Origin: Chryseobacterium oryctis
GTDB lineage: Bacteria; Bacteroidota; Bacteroidia; Flavobacteriales; Weeksellaceae
NCBI RefSeq assembly: GCF_025971925.1
Contig: NZ_JAPDHV010000001.1
Coordinates: 310,001 to 374,000, forward strand
Length of the DNA: 64,000 nt
Direction of reading: 5' to 3'
Shown here one piece after another: positions 1-8,874 of the stretch (its first letter is position 1; the number at the start of each line of letters is the position of its first letter). The position numbers were made by a program, and so were the translations under genes. The notes below the pieces were generated by a model. The model made no database searches and was not told the DNA's origin. It was given only the letters and a program-made list of their open reading frames with translations.

Positions 1-184
1 GTAAAAATTTGTTGAATGGATTTTTATCACCGAATATATCATTACACTTAATCAAATGTATATCAATATCATCAACCTAATATTTTTAATAATCTCATCA
101 CTCTCATATGGGTTTATAATTCCATTGAAAATGTTTAAATCTTAAAAAAATTTAAGCCTGAAAAATCCGAAAAAAGAATTAAAA
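1..184. other. AT-rich flank, no gene seen
   Basis: This leading stretch is AT-rich and shows no open frame with coding character, RNA gene or clear terminator. It lies downstream of the small minus-strand gene that ends at 185. Confidence 0.5.
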
Positions 185-541
185 TTAAGAAATTGCAGGA
201 GGACCGCGAAGCTGAAAAGTGAACTTGGTCTGGGACCATATTTTCTCCTGAACAGCAATAATTTGCTTTACTTCATGAGTGTATGTTTCAAAAGAAAAAT
301 TAAATTCTTCCGGAACCAAAGTATTTCCTGTAACCAAAAAATGACAAGCCAAACAGTCACCTGATTTTTCCTTTACAATATTTTTTGTAATGGTATTTTC
401 TGTTTTTTTAAAGTTAAAACCTTTAAAAACATCTTCTGAACTGTGACTGTGAAAGTTTTGAGAAAACAGCGCAATGAAGTATATCCCAAACAATAACTTG
501 GATATAAAATTCTTCAGACTTCTGCTTTCTTTAAAAATCAT
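185..541 (-). CDS. Small exported CxxCH protein ending in an LRGPPA motif
   Basis: This 118-aa protein has an N-terminal hydrophobic segment (about residues 14-27, LLFGIYFIALF) that could be a signal peptide or anchor. A histidine pair (HSHS) follows, then a CLACH motif near residue 63 and a C-terminus reading FQLRGPPA. Short proteins of this build, with conserved Cys/His and a terminal RGPP, are common in flavobacteria and often lie near metal-uptake or TonB genes; this is recollection of the pattern, not a database match. The Cys/His set suggests metal or haem contact, which is inference. ATG start at 541. No recognisable neighbour in the window explains its role. Confidence 0.6.
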   Translation of the reverse strand: MIFKESRSLKNFISKLLFGIYFIALFSQNFHSHSSEDVFKGFNFKKTENTITKNIVKEKSGDCLACHFLVTGNTLVPEEFNFSFETYTHEVKQIIAVQEKIWSQTKFTFQLRGPPAIS

Positions 542-643
542 ACTTCAAAAGTATAAAAATAATTTAATTGTATAAATTAAAATTCTATTAAATCACTAAA
601 AATTGTGATTGTTTAATAAGTACAAAAAGTAAAGGATTTGTTA

Positions 644-681
644 CAAAAAAGCTTCACAAATAGTATTCATGAAGCTTTTAT
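644..681 (-). terminator. Intrinsic terminator after the ABC-F gene
   Basis: Arms AAAAGCTTCA (647-656) and TGAAGCTTTT (670-679) pair perfectly, and the minus strand continues into a T run (plus-strand A run 644-650). It lies just past the ABC-F stop codon. Confidence 0.75.
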
Positions 682-689
682 TTTTTACT

Positions 690-2615
690 TTAATCAAGTT
701 GAGTTCCTAAATATTCCCACTCTTGCAGAGCCGAATCTAGATCTTCTTTCGTTTTATTGTATTTCTCCAAAGTATCATCAGAAGGATTTTCTTTTGCAAA
801 AGAAGCTTCAAATTTTTCAATTTCTGTCTCAAGCTCAGTAATTCTTTCTTCTACTTTTTTAATTTTATTCTGAACACTTTTCTGTTCTTTACTTGCAATC
901 GTTGATTGATTATTATTAATCGGTTTCTCTTCAACTTTCTTCATCTCAACTTTTGGTACTTCATTATGAAGTTTTGCCTTTTCAGCAGAAATTTCACGAA
1001 TGGATTCTTTTTGTCTGAATTCTAGATATTCATTAATATCTCCTAAGAATTCTTTCATTTTACCATCTCGGAATTCGTAGATTTTATCACAAAGACCTTG
1101 CAAAAATTCTCTATCGTGAGAAATGACAATCAGTGTTCCTTCAAATTTTTGAAGAGCCAATTTAATAATCTCTTTAGACTGAATGTCTAAGTGATTGGTA
1201 GGTTCGTCCATAATCAACGTATTGAAAGGACGAAGCAACAATTTACAAAGAGCCAAACGGTTTCTCTCACCTCCGGAAAGTACTTTTGTTTTTTTATTTA
1301 CCGCTTCACCTTGGAAAAGGAAAGATCCTAATAAATCTCTTACTCTTGGTCTTGTTTCTTCTGTTGCAGCATCTTCTGCTTCTTCTTGAACGGTTTTATT
1401 CGGCGTTAATACTTCTTCTTGATTTTGAGCAAAATAACCAATATTAACGTTGTGACCTAAATTCCAGTTTCCAGAATAATCTTTGATGTCTCCTGCGAGA
1501 ATTTTGGCTAAAGTAGTTTTCCCTTGTCCGTTCTGCCCCAATAAAGCAATTCTGTCGCCTCTCTGAACAATGAAATCAACATCATCAAAAATTTGTTTTT
1601 CTCCGTAAGCTTTTCCTAATTTTTCGGCTTCAAAAATAATTTTACCCGGAACTTGAGATTGTACAAATCGGATATTGAATTTAGAAACATCTTCGTTATC
1701 AACCTCAATACGCTCTATTTTATCTAATTTTTTGATAAGAGATTGTGCAAAAGAAGCTTTTGTAGCACTTGCACGGAATTTGTTAATATTATCTTCCATT
1801 TGCTTGATTTCCGCATCCTGATTCTTTTTAGCCTGAATCAGTTTTTCACGGCGGTCTTCACGCATGATTAAATATTTTGAATAATTGGCCTTGTAATCGT
1901 CTACTTTCTTATTATTAATATCAAAAGTTCTGTTACAAACCGCAGTCATAAACTGCTTATCGTGACTTACCAGAACAATTGCACCCGGATAATCTTTCAA
2001 GAAATTTTCCAGCCAGATGATAGATTCCATATCCAAGTGGTTGGTAGGCTCATCGAGAAGCATAATATCATTCTTTTGAAGAAGCAATTTTGCCAATTCG
2101 ATTCTCATTCTCCACCCTCCGGAAAATTCGTCTGTTATTTTTTTGAAATCATCTGCTTTGAAACCCAAACCGAAAAGTACTTTTTCCATATCCCCTTCCA
2201 AATTGTATGCATCGTGATGCATTAAAAGGTCGTTGAGTTCAGTCATTTTATTAATCAAATCGGTATAAGAATCGCTTTCATAATCGGTTCTTATGGTCAT
2301 TTGATGATTTACTTCTTCCAATTCATTTTTCCAAGCATTGATTTGCTCAAAAGCTTGCATAGTTTCATCCCAAACGGTTCTTCCTTTCACAAAGTCTAAA
2401 TCTTGTTTCAGGAAACCAATAGTTATATTTCCTTCAGGAACCACGTTTCCTTCATAGAAATTGATTTCCCCTGAAAGCATCTTTAGTAAAGTGGATTTTC
2501 CTGCCCCATTTTTACCAACTAAGCCAATTTTATCATCCTTTTTAATTGTGAAATTCACATTTTGAAACAAATAGTTTCCCGAATGATGTAATCCTAAACT
2601 TTGAACCGAAAGCAT
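690..2615 (-). CDS. ABC-F family ATP-binding protein (Uup/YheS type)
   Basis: This 641-aa soluble protein has two ABC ATPase domains in tandem and no membrane segments, which defines the ABC-F class of ribosome-associated translation factors. The first domain has Walker A GKNGAGKST, signature FSGGWRMRIELAKLL and Walker B LLDEPTNHLD. The second has GQNGQGKTT, LSGGERNRLALCKLL and LIMDEPTNHLD. A charged interdomain linker with basic helices lies between them, and a C-terminal coiled-coil extension (about residues 540-641, Glu/Lys rich) resembles Uup. Family role: acting at the ribosomal E site to rescue or tune stalled ribosomes; some members give antibiotic resistance. Which subgroup this is cannot be settled by eye. 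It is monocistronic, with its own terminator. Confidence 0.95.
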   Translation of the reverse strand: MLSVQSLGLHHSGNYLFQNVNFTIKKDDKIGLVGKNGAGKSTLLKMLSGEINFYEGNVVPEGNITIGFLKQDLDFVKGRTVWDETMQAFEQINAWKNELEEVNHQMTIRTDYESDSYTDLINKMTELNDLLMHHDAYNLEGDMEKVLFGLGFKADDFKKITDEFSGGWRMRIELAKLLLQKNDIMLLDEPTNHLDMESIIWLENFLKDYPGAIVLVSHDKQFMTAVCNRTFDINNKKVDDYKANYSKYLIMREDRREKLIQAKKNQDAEIKQMEDNINKFRASATKASFAQSLIKKLDKIERIEVDNEDVSKFNIRFVQSQVPGKIIFEAEKLGKAYGEKQIFDDVDFIVQRGDRIALLGQNGQGKTTLAKILAGDIKDYSGNWNLGHNVNIGYFAQNQEEVLTPNKTVQEEAEDAATEETRPRVRDLLGSFLFQGEAVNKKTKVLSGGERNRLALCKLLLRPFNTLIMDEPTNHLDIQSKEIIKLALQKFEGTLIVISHDREFLQGLCDKIYEFRDGKMKEFLGDINEYLEFRQKESIREISAEKAKLHNEVPKVEMKKVEEKPINNNQSTIASKEQKSVQNKIKKVEERITELETEIEKFEASFAKENPSDDTLEKYNKTKEDLDSALQEWEYLGTQLD

Positions 2616-2695
2616 GTTAAATAATGATTAATAAGTGAATAATGAATTTTCGGGTGCAAAAATACGGAAAAAGAAATGAAATGACGACATCAAAA

Positions 2696-2720
2696 AAAGC
2701 TACCAAAATAAGGTAGCTCA
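2696..2720 (-). terminator. Intrinsic terminator
   Basis: Arms AGCTACC and GGTAGCT with a 7-nt loop, followed on the minus strand by a run of seven T. It closes the transcript of the 306-aa gene that stops at 2741. Confidence 0.75.
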
Positions 2721-2740
2721 ATTTTTTTATTTATTGTGAA

Positions 2741-3661
2741 TTAAAAATATCCATTTTCAAGACGAGAGATATTTCTCCTAATCACCGTATCATACATTTC
2801 ACCTTTTTCTGAGAGTCTTTTTATTGCTGAATGAACTAGCTGTTTATACTCTTCTGAACTACTTCCAAAATCTTCGATTGATGGAACATCCGAAATAGTA
2901 CTTTTTGCCAATTTCGCAGTAGGAGTACCATCTTTTACTCTCTTTTCAAGTTCAGCTGCTTTTTTTGCATACTTGTCATCTAACACCAAGTAAGCTTCAA
3001 ATGTTATTTTATTTTCTGCAAGAGAATCTACAAGCCCAGCCTGTAATGCAATAAACTTCCTGTACGTCTCAAGATCTGCTGCTACACGTATTTTTGTTGC
3101 ATCTAAAGCTGCTGATAATTCTACATCTCTTGGGCTCTCCATTAATCTATAATAGATAGCCGTAGTTGTAACTGCTTCACTTCCAAAAGTTTCATCATCT
3201 TGAATATTAATTGACGAAGCATAAAGAAACGCAATAGTCCCTGGAGCAAGTCTATTCATAGAGAAAGCCAAACTTGCAGTAGAATTGGAAGAAGATTTTG
3301 CAGCTTCTGCAACAGCATTTACCACATCACTATATGCATCAATTGCTGCTGAACTTGCTAAACCTTCTGGATTAGTCGGGTCACTTGCTGCCTTTACCGC
3401 TTTTAATGCAGAGGTAACTACACTGGCAATTTTATCAAGGCTAAATTCACTTGTATACTCTGTTTTTACATTAGATGTATAAGAAATTTCCCTTGCATCA
3501 GTTAATTGTGCACTCGCTAAATGCTCTTCAATTTGCTTGTAAAATTTTGCTTTATTATTTGCTTCCTGAGCTTCAATCGTTGCTTGCAACTTATCAATTT
3601 GCTCTTTTGCTTTTACTGTTTTATCTGCTACTCTCTCAACAGATGCTGTTCTACATCCCAT
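2741..3661 (-). CDS. Unknown 306-aa helical protein
   Basis: I do not recognise this protein. It starts MGCRTAS, followed by a Lys/Glu/Gln-rich heptad-like stretch (about residues 8-50) likely to form a coiled coil. A long Ala/Ser-rich helical middle (about 80-160) follows, and the C-terminus is charged. There is no signal peptide or clear membrane helix; Cys3 is not in a lipobox. ATG start at 3661. It lies in the same orientation as the DUF2235 cluster, 40 nt from a small upstream gene (3702-3950), and ends at its own terminator, so the two are probably co-transcribed. A role in an effector or tail-like system is only suggested by the neighbours. Confidence 0.6.
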   Translation of the reverse strand: MGCRTASVERVADKTVKAKEQIDKLQATIEAQEANNKAKFYKQIEEHLASAQLTDAREISYTSNVKTEYTSEFSLDKIASVVTSALKAVKAASDPTNPEGLASSAAIDAYSDVVNAVAEAAKSSSNSTASLAFSMNRLAPGTIAFLYASSINIQDDETFGSEAVTTTAIYYRLMESPRDVELSAALDATKIRVAADLETYRKFIALQAGLVDSLAENKITFEAYLVLDDKYAKKAAELEKRVKDGTPTAKLAKSTISDVPSIEDFGSSSEEYKQLVHSAIKRLSEKGEMYDTVIRRNISRLENGYF

Positions 3662-3701
3662 ATTTTTTATTTTTTAGGTTATTTAAGTTTTTTATTAGTT
3701 T

Positions 3702-3950
3702 TTATCCTTTAGTAAGAGGAGGCGTTTTCTTACCTGCTTTTACCATTACAAACATTTCATCTAGGCTTACTCTTGCTTCATTATAGGTTACTTTATGTAT
3801 ACCATGATGCGAATTTATAGCATGTTGCAATTCGTTCAATGACTTGGCTTCCTCTGTCGTTATTTGTGTACCTCCATTGTTTCTATTTTGCTCCTCTACA
3901 CAAGCTTTATGAAGTTTACTCGCTTTGTTAATCCATGTAGTCTCTGTCAT
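3702..3950 (-). CDS. Unknown 82-aa protein
   Basis: This small soluble protein (82 aa, ATG at 3950) has a Thr/Asn-rich hydrophilic N-terminus and no motif that I know. A promoter-like TTACTTTG lies on the minus strand at 4019-4026, about 70 nt upstream, and the 306-aa gene follows 40 nt downstream, so the two form a likely two-gene unit. Nothing indicates a function. Confidence 0.5.
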   Translation of the reverse strand: MTETTWINKASKLHKACVEEQNRNNGGTQITTEEAKSLNELQHAINSHHGIHKVTYNEARVSLDEMFVMVKAGKKTPPLTKG

Positions 3951-4127
3951 GATTTCTTTTTTTTATTTTTTCGATAAAATTCTTAGTATTAAGAATCGGT
4001 TTTACCATTTAATAAAAGCAAAGTAACCACGAAAAAAACAGAAAAAATAGAGTAGAAAACACTAATTTCACGGTTGCGTATTTTCACTGAGTCTTCGTTT
4101 TCAAATCCGTTTTTAAAGTTTGAATAT

Positions 4128-4158
4128 AAAAAAGAGCTGCCCAAATAGGGCAACTCTC
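4128..4158 (-). terminator. Intrinsic terminator after the DUF2235 gene
   Basis: Minus-strand arms AGAGTTGCCC and GGGCAGCTCT (one wobble) flank a TATTT loop and are followed by a T run, 45 nt beyond the DUF2235 stop codon. Confidence 0.75.
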
Positions 4159-4202
4159 CACTAAATTTAAAACTGAAAAAGTACTAACATTTAGTACATC
4201 TT

Positions 4203-5543
4203 TTATTTTACTAATATCGTTCGGCTCCAAGTATCATTATTAGGAATATTTGTTCCGTAAGTAAGGTCAGTAACAGACTTAGCTTCCAGATTACCGGCTT
4301 CGGCTTTCATTTTTAAATCAGCGGTATTTAAACTTGCCAATGCAACAGTATCACTTGGAACGTTCAACCCATTATTGATTAGTTCAACATCAATTTCATT
4401 TTGAGCTCCTTTCAACAACGCTGTTTTATATAAACCAAAGTTCGCAGAGATATGAGTATAGTCTACTAACTTTTGATAGTTATATTTAGGTTTTAAACTT
4501 GGAGACAAGTCTTTTGCGTATGCTTCTATTTCTTCAGAAAGTGCAATCAAATAAGGATGTTTCTGAAAATTGATTTCAAAATTTGACTCATTAAAGTTTG
4601 TACTAAAAATAGGAGTTACCAAATTGGTTTCCTTTAGCATCAGTTTTCCGTATACTTTTGACAAATCATTATATACATTATTTCTTTTTACATAGGCCTG
4701 AGAATATATCATACCTTCATCAAGTTTATAACTTTCAAGAAGAGAATACCAAATTTTGTTACCTTCCGAATCTCTCTTTGTATCTCTTACCTTTTCTACA
4801 TACTCAATAACTTTGGCATTTTTAGTATAGTTAGCAGAAATATAAACAGATTGAGGACCTTCTAAATATCCTCCTCCTACATCTGCATGTGCTCCAGGAA
4901 CAAACATCTCTTTCCAAACAGAAGTTGGGGTAACAGATTTTTCGTCTTTCATGGTTGGGGAATCTTTAAAAATACCGGTAAGCGGGAAGAAATATCTACA
5001 TTCATTCACAGCACAAAGATGAAGTGCATTTTCAATACCCGGTAACAGATTCACAGGATAATTGAGAGTAGGCGGTGTAGATTCTACAGTATCATAAATA
5101 CCTAAAAATTTGACTTTAATATTCTCTGTATATTTTGTGCCTTTTTTCAGCAATTCATAACAGAAAGTTCTTGCCAACATAGCCCCTCTGCTAAAACCAT
5201 ATACATAAAAATGATATTCTTTGGTTTTATCCTTCATTTTATCTGCAATAAAAGCACAGGCTTTTGCCAGCTTATCGTCAGAAGAATATCCTTTGTAACC
5301 AACAGGATTCATACATGTTCCCATTGCATAGCTGCTATCCTCTTGTCCTGTTAATGTTCCTATTCCTTCGATATAAGCCTTCTCATTTCCGCTGAACAAA
5401 CCAAAAAGTCTATAAATGTTAGTAGTACTACTATAATAACTTTCATTATTTTTTGTAGGTTTTTGAGGAGACGTTGCATTTATACCGTTGTTTCCTGTTC
5501 CATCGAAAAAAATTCCGATGGATATTATATTATTGTTTTCCAT
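4203..5543 (-). CDS. DUF2235 alpha/beta-hydrolase (T6SS phospholipase effector-like)
   Basis: This 446-aa protein opens with the DUF2235 hallmark FFDGTGNN (residues 12-19). It has the nucleophile elbow GFSRGA (Ser118), an acid candidate in GIYDTVES (about Asp151) and the catalytic-His region PGAHADVGGGY (His219). DUF2235 is an alpha/beta-hydrolase family that includes type VI secretion phospholipase effectors of the Tle group, which cleave membrane lipids. The protein has no signal peptide, as expected for a contact-delivered or cytosolic enzyme. It sits at the end of a minus-strand group with a tail-collar-like protein and two unknowns, and has its own terminator. No T6SS structural genes are in the window, so delivery is unproven. 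Confidence 0.85.
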   Translation of the reverse strand: MENNNIISIGIFFDGTGNNGINATSPQKPTKNNESYYSSTTNIYRLFGLFSGNEKAYIEGIGTLTGQEDSSYAMGTCMNPVGYKGYSSDDKLAKACAFIADKMKDKTKEYHFYVYGFSRGAMLARTFCYELLKKGTKYTENIKVKFLGIYDTVESTPPTLNYPVNLLPGIENALHLCAVNECRYFFPLTGIFKDSPTMKDEKSVTPTSVWKEMFVPGAHADVGGGYLEGPQSVYISANYTKNAKVIEYVEKVRDTKRDSEGNKIWYSLLESYKLDEGMIYSQAYVKRNNVYNDLSKVYGKLMLKETNLVTPIFSTNFNESNFEINFQKHPYLIALSEEIEAYAKDLSPSLKPKYNYQKLVDYTHISANFGLYKTALLKGAQNEIDVELINNGLNVPSDTVALASLNTADLKMKAEAGNLEAKSVTDLTYGTNIPNNDTWSRTILVK

Positions 5544-5592
5544 GTTAAAAGTTTTTAATTTTTTGTTATTTTAATTTTTGTCTAAAAAAACT

Positions 5593-6615
5593 CTAAGCCC
5601 ATTTTATGGTGTATAATTCAGCAATATTTTTAGGGCGAGTTTCTAAACCATCTGCTTCAATATTCGTTTTAGAGGTAGCTTTTGTATTAATAATATTCAT
5701 AGATGGTCCCGTACCCGAGGTAATCATCAAATCAGTTGAAAAATTCAGTCCGTGATCATGTTTCTTAAAAATATCATTTTCAAAAGTACTTACATGGTCT
5801 CCCGTAATTGTTCCTGTTCCCGGAGCTGTTCTTTCCGTAGCATTCATATCCACATTTGCCTGATTATTCCAAGCTCGACTGAAGTATCCACGCATATCAA
5901 GGAGCATAGAATATCCGTTTGAACCTTTTCCAAATCTGTAATTGATAACAGAATTTAATCTTGTATAATTTTTGTCTAATTCCACAGGAACGTTGCATAA
6001 AGAAAATTCTCCTTCGGGCGGAAATTCAGTTGCAATATATTGTTTTCTTTCCCCAATTATTCCCTGAATAATGCATGGAAGATTCTGAAGAGCAACCAAT
6101 CCCAAATTAGCACAACATTGTGTGATTCTTATCTCTGCATTAGGGACTAATGATGACACGGAAAGCACAAGTTGAGTGGCAGAAGAATTGATATTATGCT
6201 GAATATTAACTTCATGATTTCCTGTTTGTGAAACTGTAACAGAAGTAGAATCTATACCGTCCGCCAATTGTACAGATACATTTCCTTTCACACTCAGACT
6301 TAATATTATTTTAGCTGAAACTGTTTTTCCGGGTAACATTTGCATCCATCTTGGAAATTCATGTAAAGCCTGAGTAAAAGACATTTCGTCCGATGTTTGA
6401 CTTTTCATAATAACCAACTGATTGGAATTGGAATCAAAAGAAATTTTTCCATTTGCTCCCTTATCATTATAAACCCAACCATCAGGAACGCCATAAATAA
6501 TAGCTCCATTCCTCGAAGTTTGATTACTGAAATACCGAAAATCACAATTATAAACCAAATTGTTCTGCCCTAAAGCATAAAGGTATTCTTCAGTAGTAAT
6601 TTGCATATTTTCCAT
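5593..6615 (-). CDS. Protein with phage tail-collar-like C-terminus
   Basis: From ATG 6615 the protein is about 340 aa. An upstream TTG at 6672 would make it longer but overlaps the preceding gene. The middle is beta-rich with repeated Ser/Val/Thr strands. The C-terminal part reads DMRGYFSRAWNN, then FENDIFKKHDHG, and ends ETRPKNIAELYTIKW. This is the pattern of phage tail-fibre collar domains, which typically read DLRG.F.RGWD.G, then H.H, then ETRPRN.A..Y.I. This suggests a surface- or receptor-binding adhesin, perhaps part of a tail-derived particle or a secreted protein. It is 13 nt downstream of the 209-aa gene, in the same transcript. No phage structural genes are nearby. Confidence 0.65.
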   Translation of the reverse strand: MENMQITTEEYLYALGQNNLVYNCDFRYFSNQTSRNGAIIYGVPDGWVYNDKGANGKISFDSNSNQLVIMKSQTSDEMSFTQALHEFPRWMQMLPGKTVSAKIILSLSVKGNVSVQLADGIDSTSVTVSQTGNHEVNIQHNINSSATQLVLSVSSLVPNAEIRITQCCANLGLVALQNLPCIIQGIIGERKQYIATEFPPEGEFSLCNVPVELDKNYTRLNSVINYRFGKGSNGYSMLLDMRGYFSRAWNNQANVDMNATERTAPGTGTITGDHVSTFENDIFKKHDHGLNFSTDLMITSGTGPSMNIINTKATSKTNIEADGLETRPKNIAELYTIKWA

Positions 6616-6628
6616 GGTTAATTGTTTT

Positions 6629-7258
6629 TTATGGAAGTTTTCCTTTTTTAAATAGATTACTCGCCGAATCAAAATATACGTCTGTATCTTCCTGAAAATC
6701 TATAGAAAGATATTTGCTCATAACAATATTTTTGGCACTTATGCCCGAGGGGACAAAAAATGATGACGAAATTGCCATATTCGAAGTAATTCCACTGGCT
6801 GTAAAAAGCCACAGCTCATCACTGTAATCAAAATAAACAATTGTATTAACAGATGCTGAATCTGCATTGCAAAGACTAAACTCATCATTAATTTTCTGAG
6901 AAATAGCCGGATACAAAGTAGAATCAGAAGCGTTTTCTATTCCTAAAAACTCAGAAGGACAATCGTACGCTCCTTCAAAGCCCAGATTTGACACTAAATA
7001 TCTTTTTCCATATTGCGCATCTGCCGAAATATTTTTTTTATAAACAGACATATTCTGAGGTTTAGTCCTAGTTGCCCATACCTGCCAATTGTCTGAGAAA
7101 ACATAAGAGTTTTGATTAATAAAAGGCTTAAATGCAAGACATATATACTTCAAATCTGAATTTCCGGGATAAGACCTTATAATACCAACACTTTGTTGGG
7201 TATCATTCAGGTAGGTTATCCCTTTGGAATCAAAATATATGTTGAGCGCAATATCCAT
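6629..7258 (-). CDS. Unknown 209-aa protein
   Basis: I do not recognise this protein. It is rich in aromatic residues, Ser and Asn, with predicted beta strands (repeats such as IVYFDYSDELWLF), and has no signal peptide or membrane helix. It lies between the 245-aa protein and the tail-collar-like protein, with 13 nt to the latter and a terminator hairpin just upstream at 7266-7299. The phrase FSLCN occurs both here and in the tail-collar-like neighbour (NDEFSLCNAD and GEFSLCNVP), which may mean a shared short repeat or common ancestry of a segment. Confidence 0.5.
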   Translation of the reverse strand: MDIALNIYFDSKGITYLNDTQQSVGIIRSYPGNSDLKYICLAFKPFINQNSYVFSDNWQVWATRTKPQNMSVYKKNISADAQYGKRYLVSNLGFEGAYDCPSEFLGIENASDSTLYPAISQKINDEFSLCNADSASVNTIVYFDYSDELWLFTASGITSNMAISSSFFVPSGISAKNIVMSKYLSIDFQEDTDVYFDSASNLFKKGKLP

Positions 7259-7265
7259 ATTAAAA

Positions 7266-7299
7266 AAAAATCCCGAAGGAGTTTAATCCTCCGGGAATA
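7266..7299 (-). terminator. Intrinsic terminator after the 245-aa gene
   Basis: Minus-strand arms CCCGGAGGA and TCCTTCGGG (one G-T pair) are followed by nine T. It separates the 245-aa gene from the next gene, so expression downstream would need readthrough or another promoter. Confidence 0.75.
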
Positions 7300-7306
7300 T
7301 TTATTT

Positions 7307-8044
7307 TTAGAAAATATTCAAAAGCTGTGTCAATGACTCTCCTGAAGATACTGGATTTACAGGAGCTGTTCCTGGTACACTTTCAATACCATAAGTTCCC
7401 GGAATCATCTGTAAATCATATTCTATATTCTGTGCACTAAAGATAAAATTACATCCAGGTGCAGTAGCATTACCTGTAACAGATCCAGACGTCATATTAG
7501 TCTGAGCCGCAAATAAAACAACTTTCTCATTTGGCTCCATACTTACAGAACCTTCGGGAGTACATGTAAATGCACAGAAAGGTTGAAATTCTCCGTTCAC
7601 TTTTGCTGCTAATCCTATCGTAATATTGGGAGTTCCTGCCCCTCTCTCGTTTTTCACTGTAATTACACCTGCAGGAGCGCCAGTAGTAGTAGAAAAAGAT
7701 CCATCAGCATGAAACGTTACAGCTGTTCCAAGTGGAACTTCATTTGACAAAGCCTGCATTTGAATAGTAGTATTGGTACCAATATTCGATTTGTTATAAA
7801 CATATACTTTATACTTTGGCTCATAATCAATTTCTACTTCGCCAAACATTTCCTGATAATTCACCGCAAACCAAGCTGGCACCCCAGAAGAAACCTGATT
7901 CGGTCCTGAAGCTCCTTTATAACCCATTAGTTTATATCCGTTTTGTTGCAAGTATTGTAAAATTGCTTTCTGTTCACTTGATGTAAAATCAAAATTGATT
8001 GAAAATACCGTAGTTGCTGCTTTTGATTCTGTTATTGTTGACAT
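7307..8044 (-). CDS. Unknown 245-aa beta-rich protein, first gene of the cluster
   Basis: I do not recognise this protein. It has no signal peptide and looks like a beta-sandwich: alternating Thr/Val/Ile strands, one CAFTCTPEG Cys pair and a Pro/Gly-rich C-terminus. Its N-terminal part (residues 10-60) has the phrase SSEQKAILQYLQQNGYKLMGYKG followed by PAWFAVNYQEMFG, reminiscent of small carbohydrate- or membrane-binding pore-former folds, but this is only an impression. ATG start at 8044. A promoter-like TTACTTTG lies on the minus strand at 8121-8128. The strong terminator right after it suggests this gene is made in excess over the rest of the cluster. Confidence 0.55.
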   Translation of the reverse strand: MSTITESKAATTVFSINFDFTSSEQKAILQYLQQNGYKLMGYKGASGPNQVSSGVPAWFAVNYQEMFGEVEIDYEPKYKVYVYNKSNIGTNTTIQMQALSNEVPLGTAVTFHADGSFSTTTGAPAGVITVKNERGAGTPNITIGLAAKVNGEFQPFCAFTCTPEGSVSMEPNEKVVLFAAQTNMTSGSVTGNATAPGCNFIFSAQNIEYDLQMIPGTYGIESVPGTAPVNPVSSGESLTQLLNIF

Positions 8045-8120
8045 GATAGTAAATTTTTATTTGGTTATTATTATTTCGTTATTGTTCATATTTATCTGAA
8101 GCTTCGTTGAATGAACAAGA

Positions 8121-8128
8121 CAAAGTAA
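8121..8128 (-). promoter_or_regulatory. Promoter -7 box for the 245-aa gene
   Basis: The minus strand reads TTACTTTG, close to the Bacteroidota -7 consensus TAnnTTTG and identical to boxes found before the TROVE gene and both RNA units in this window. Confidence 0.45.
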
Positions 8129-8163
8129 CAATGAAAAATTCACTATTTGTAGAGTAAAAATTG

Positions 8164-8192
8164 CCAAATAAAAAATTCCGTATAAGTACGGA
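8164..8192 (-). terminator. Intrinsic terminator after the response regulator
   Basis: Arms ATTCCGTA and TACGGAAT with a 4-nt loop and a minus-strand T run lie directly after the regulator's stop codon. Confidence 0.75.
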
Positions 8193-8193
8193 A

Positions 8194-8874
8194 TCAAAGA
8201 TTAACTGGAGGTGAGTAAATATTATGAACTATTGCATATATAACGAGTCCCACGGTGTTTTTGGCTCCTATTTTTTCTAAAATCCGTTGTCGATGACTTT
8301 CAACAGTTCGTGGACTCAGGAATAGTTTTTCCGCGATTTCGTTATTAGTAAATTCTTGGCAGATGAGAACAACCACTTCCTTTTCCCTTTCGGTAAGCTC
8401 ATCACTATTATCAAAAAGAGATTTTTTCTTTTGTGAATTGTTCATATAAGAAGAAAGCATACTATAATCTTCGGAAGTGAAAAACACTCCATTCTTATAG
8501 ACTGCATTTATAGCATCAATGAAAACCTGTTTAGGGGAATTTTTGGGTAAAAAAGCAGAAACTCCCAATTTTACCATATATCCCAACACTCCTGTTTTGT
8601 AATGAGAAGAGAGAATCATGATTTTGAGCTCGGGATATTTCGTTTTCAAAATTTCTACTAACTCAAAACCATCCATAGGTTTCATCTGAATATCCGCTAA
8701 AACAATATCCGGAAAGTCTTCCGGAGACAACTTTTCCAAATTTTCTAAAAAGTCGTTACCATTGATGGAGGTAAGATTCACAGAGATATGCTTTTCTTTC
8801 GACAAAAGAAGTTTTATACCTTCAAGTATAAGCTGTTCATCATCTACTAACGCAATATTAATTTTTGAATTCAT
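8194..8874 (-). CDS. NarL/LuxR-family response regulator
   Basis: This 226-aa protein has an N-terminal receiver domain: acidic pair in LVDDEQ at residues 10-12, phospho-acceptor Asp in VLADIQM near residue 61, Ser in ILSSHY and conserved Lys in LPKNSP. A C-terminal LuxR-type helix-turn-helix follows (LTEREKEVVVLICQ to FLSPRTVESHRQRI). It overlaps the histidine-kinase gene by 17 nt, so the two form a two-component system. By family rule it binds DNA as a dimer when phosphorylated. Targets are unknown; the adjacent 2.7-8.0 kb accessory cluster is the obvious candidate by position. Confidence 0.92.
   Translation of the reverse strand: MNSKINIALVDDEQLILEGIKLLLSKEKHISVNLTSINGNDFLENLEKLSPEDFPDIVLADIQMKPMDGFELVEILKTKYPELKIMILSSHYKTGVLGYMVKLGVSAFLPKNSPKQVFIDAINAVYKNGVFFTSEDYSMLSSYMNNSQKKKSLFDNSDELTEREKEVVVLICQEFTNNEIAEKLFLSPRTVESHRQRILEKIGAKNTVGLVIYAIVHNIYSPPVNL

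Noticed and set aside
4203..8044. Prophage remnant
   Set aside because: One tail-collar-like domain is present, but no capsid, terminase, portal, tail tube or integrase genes are in the window.
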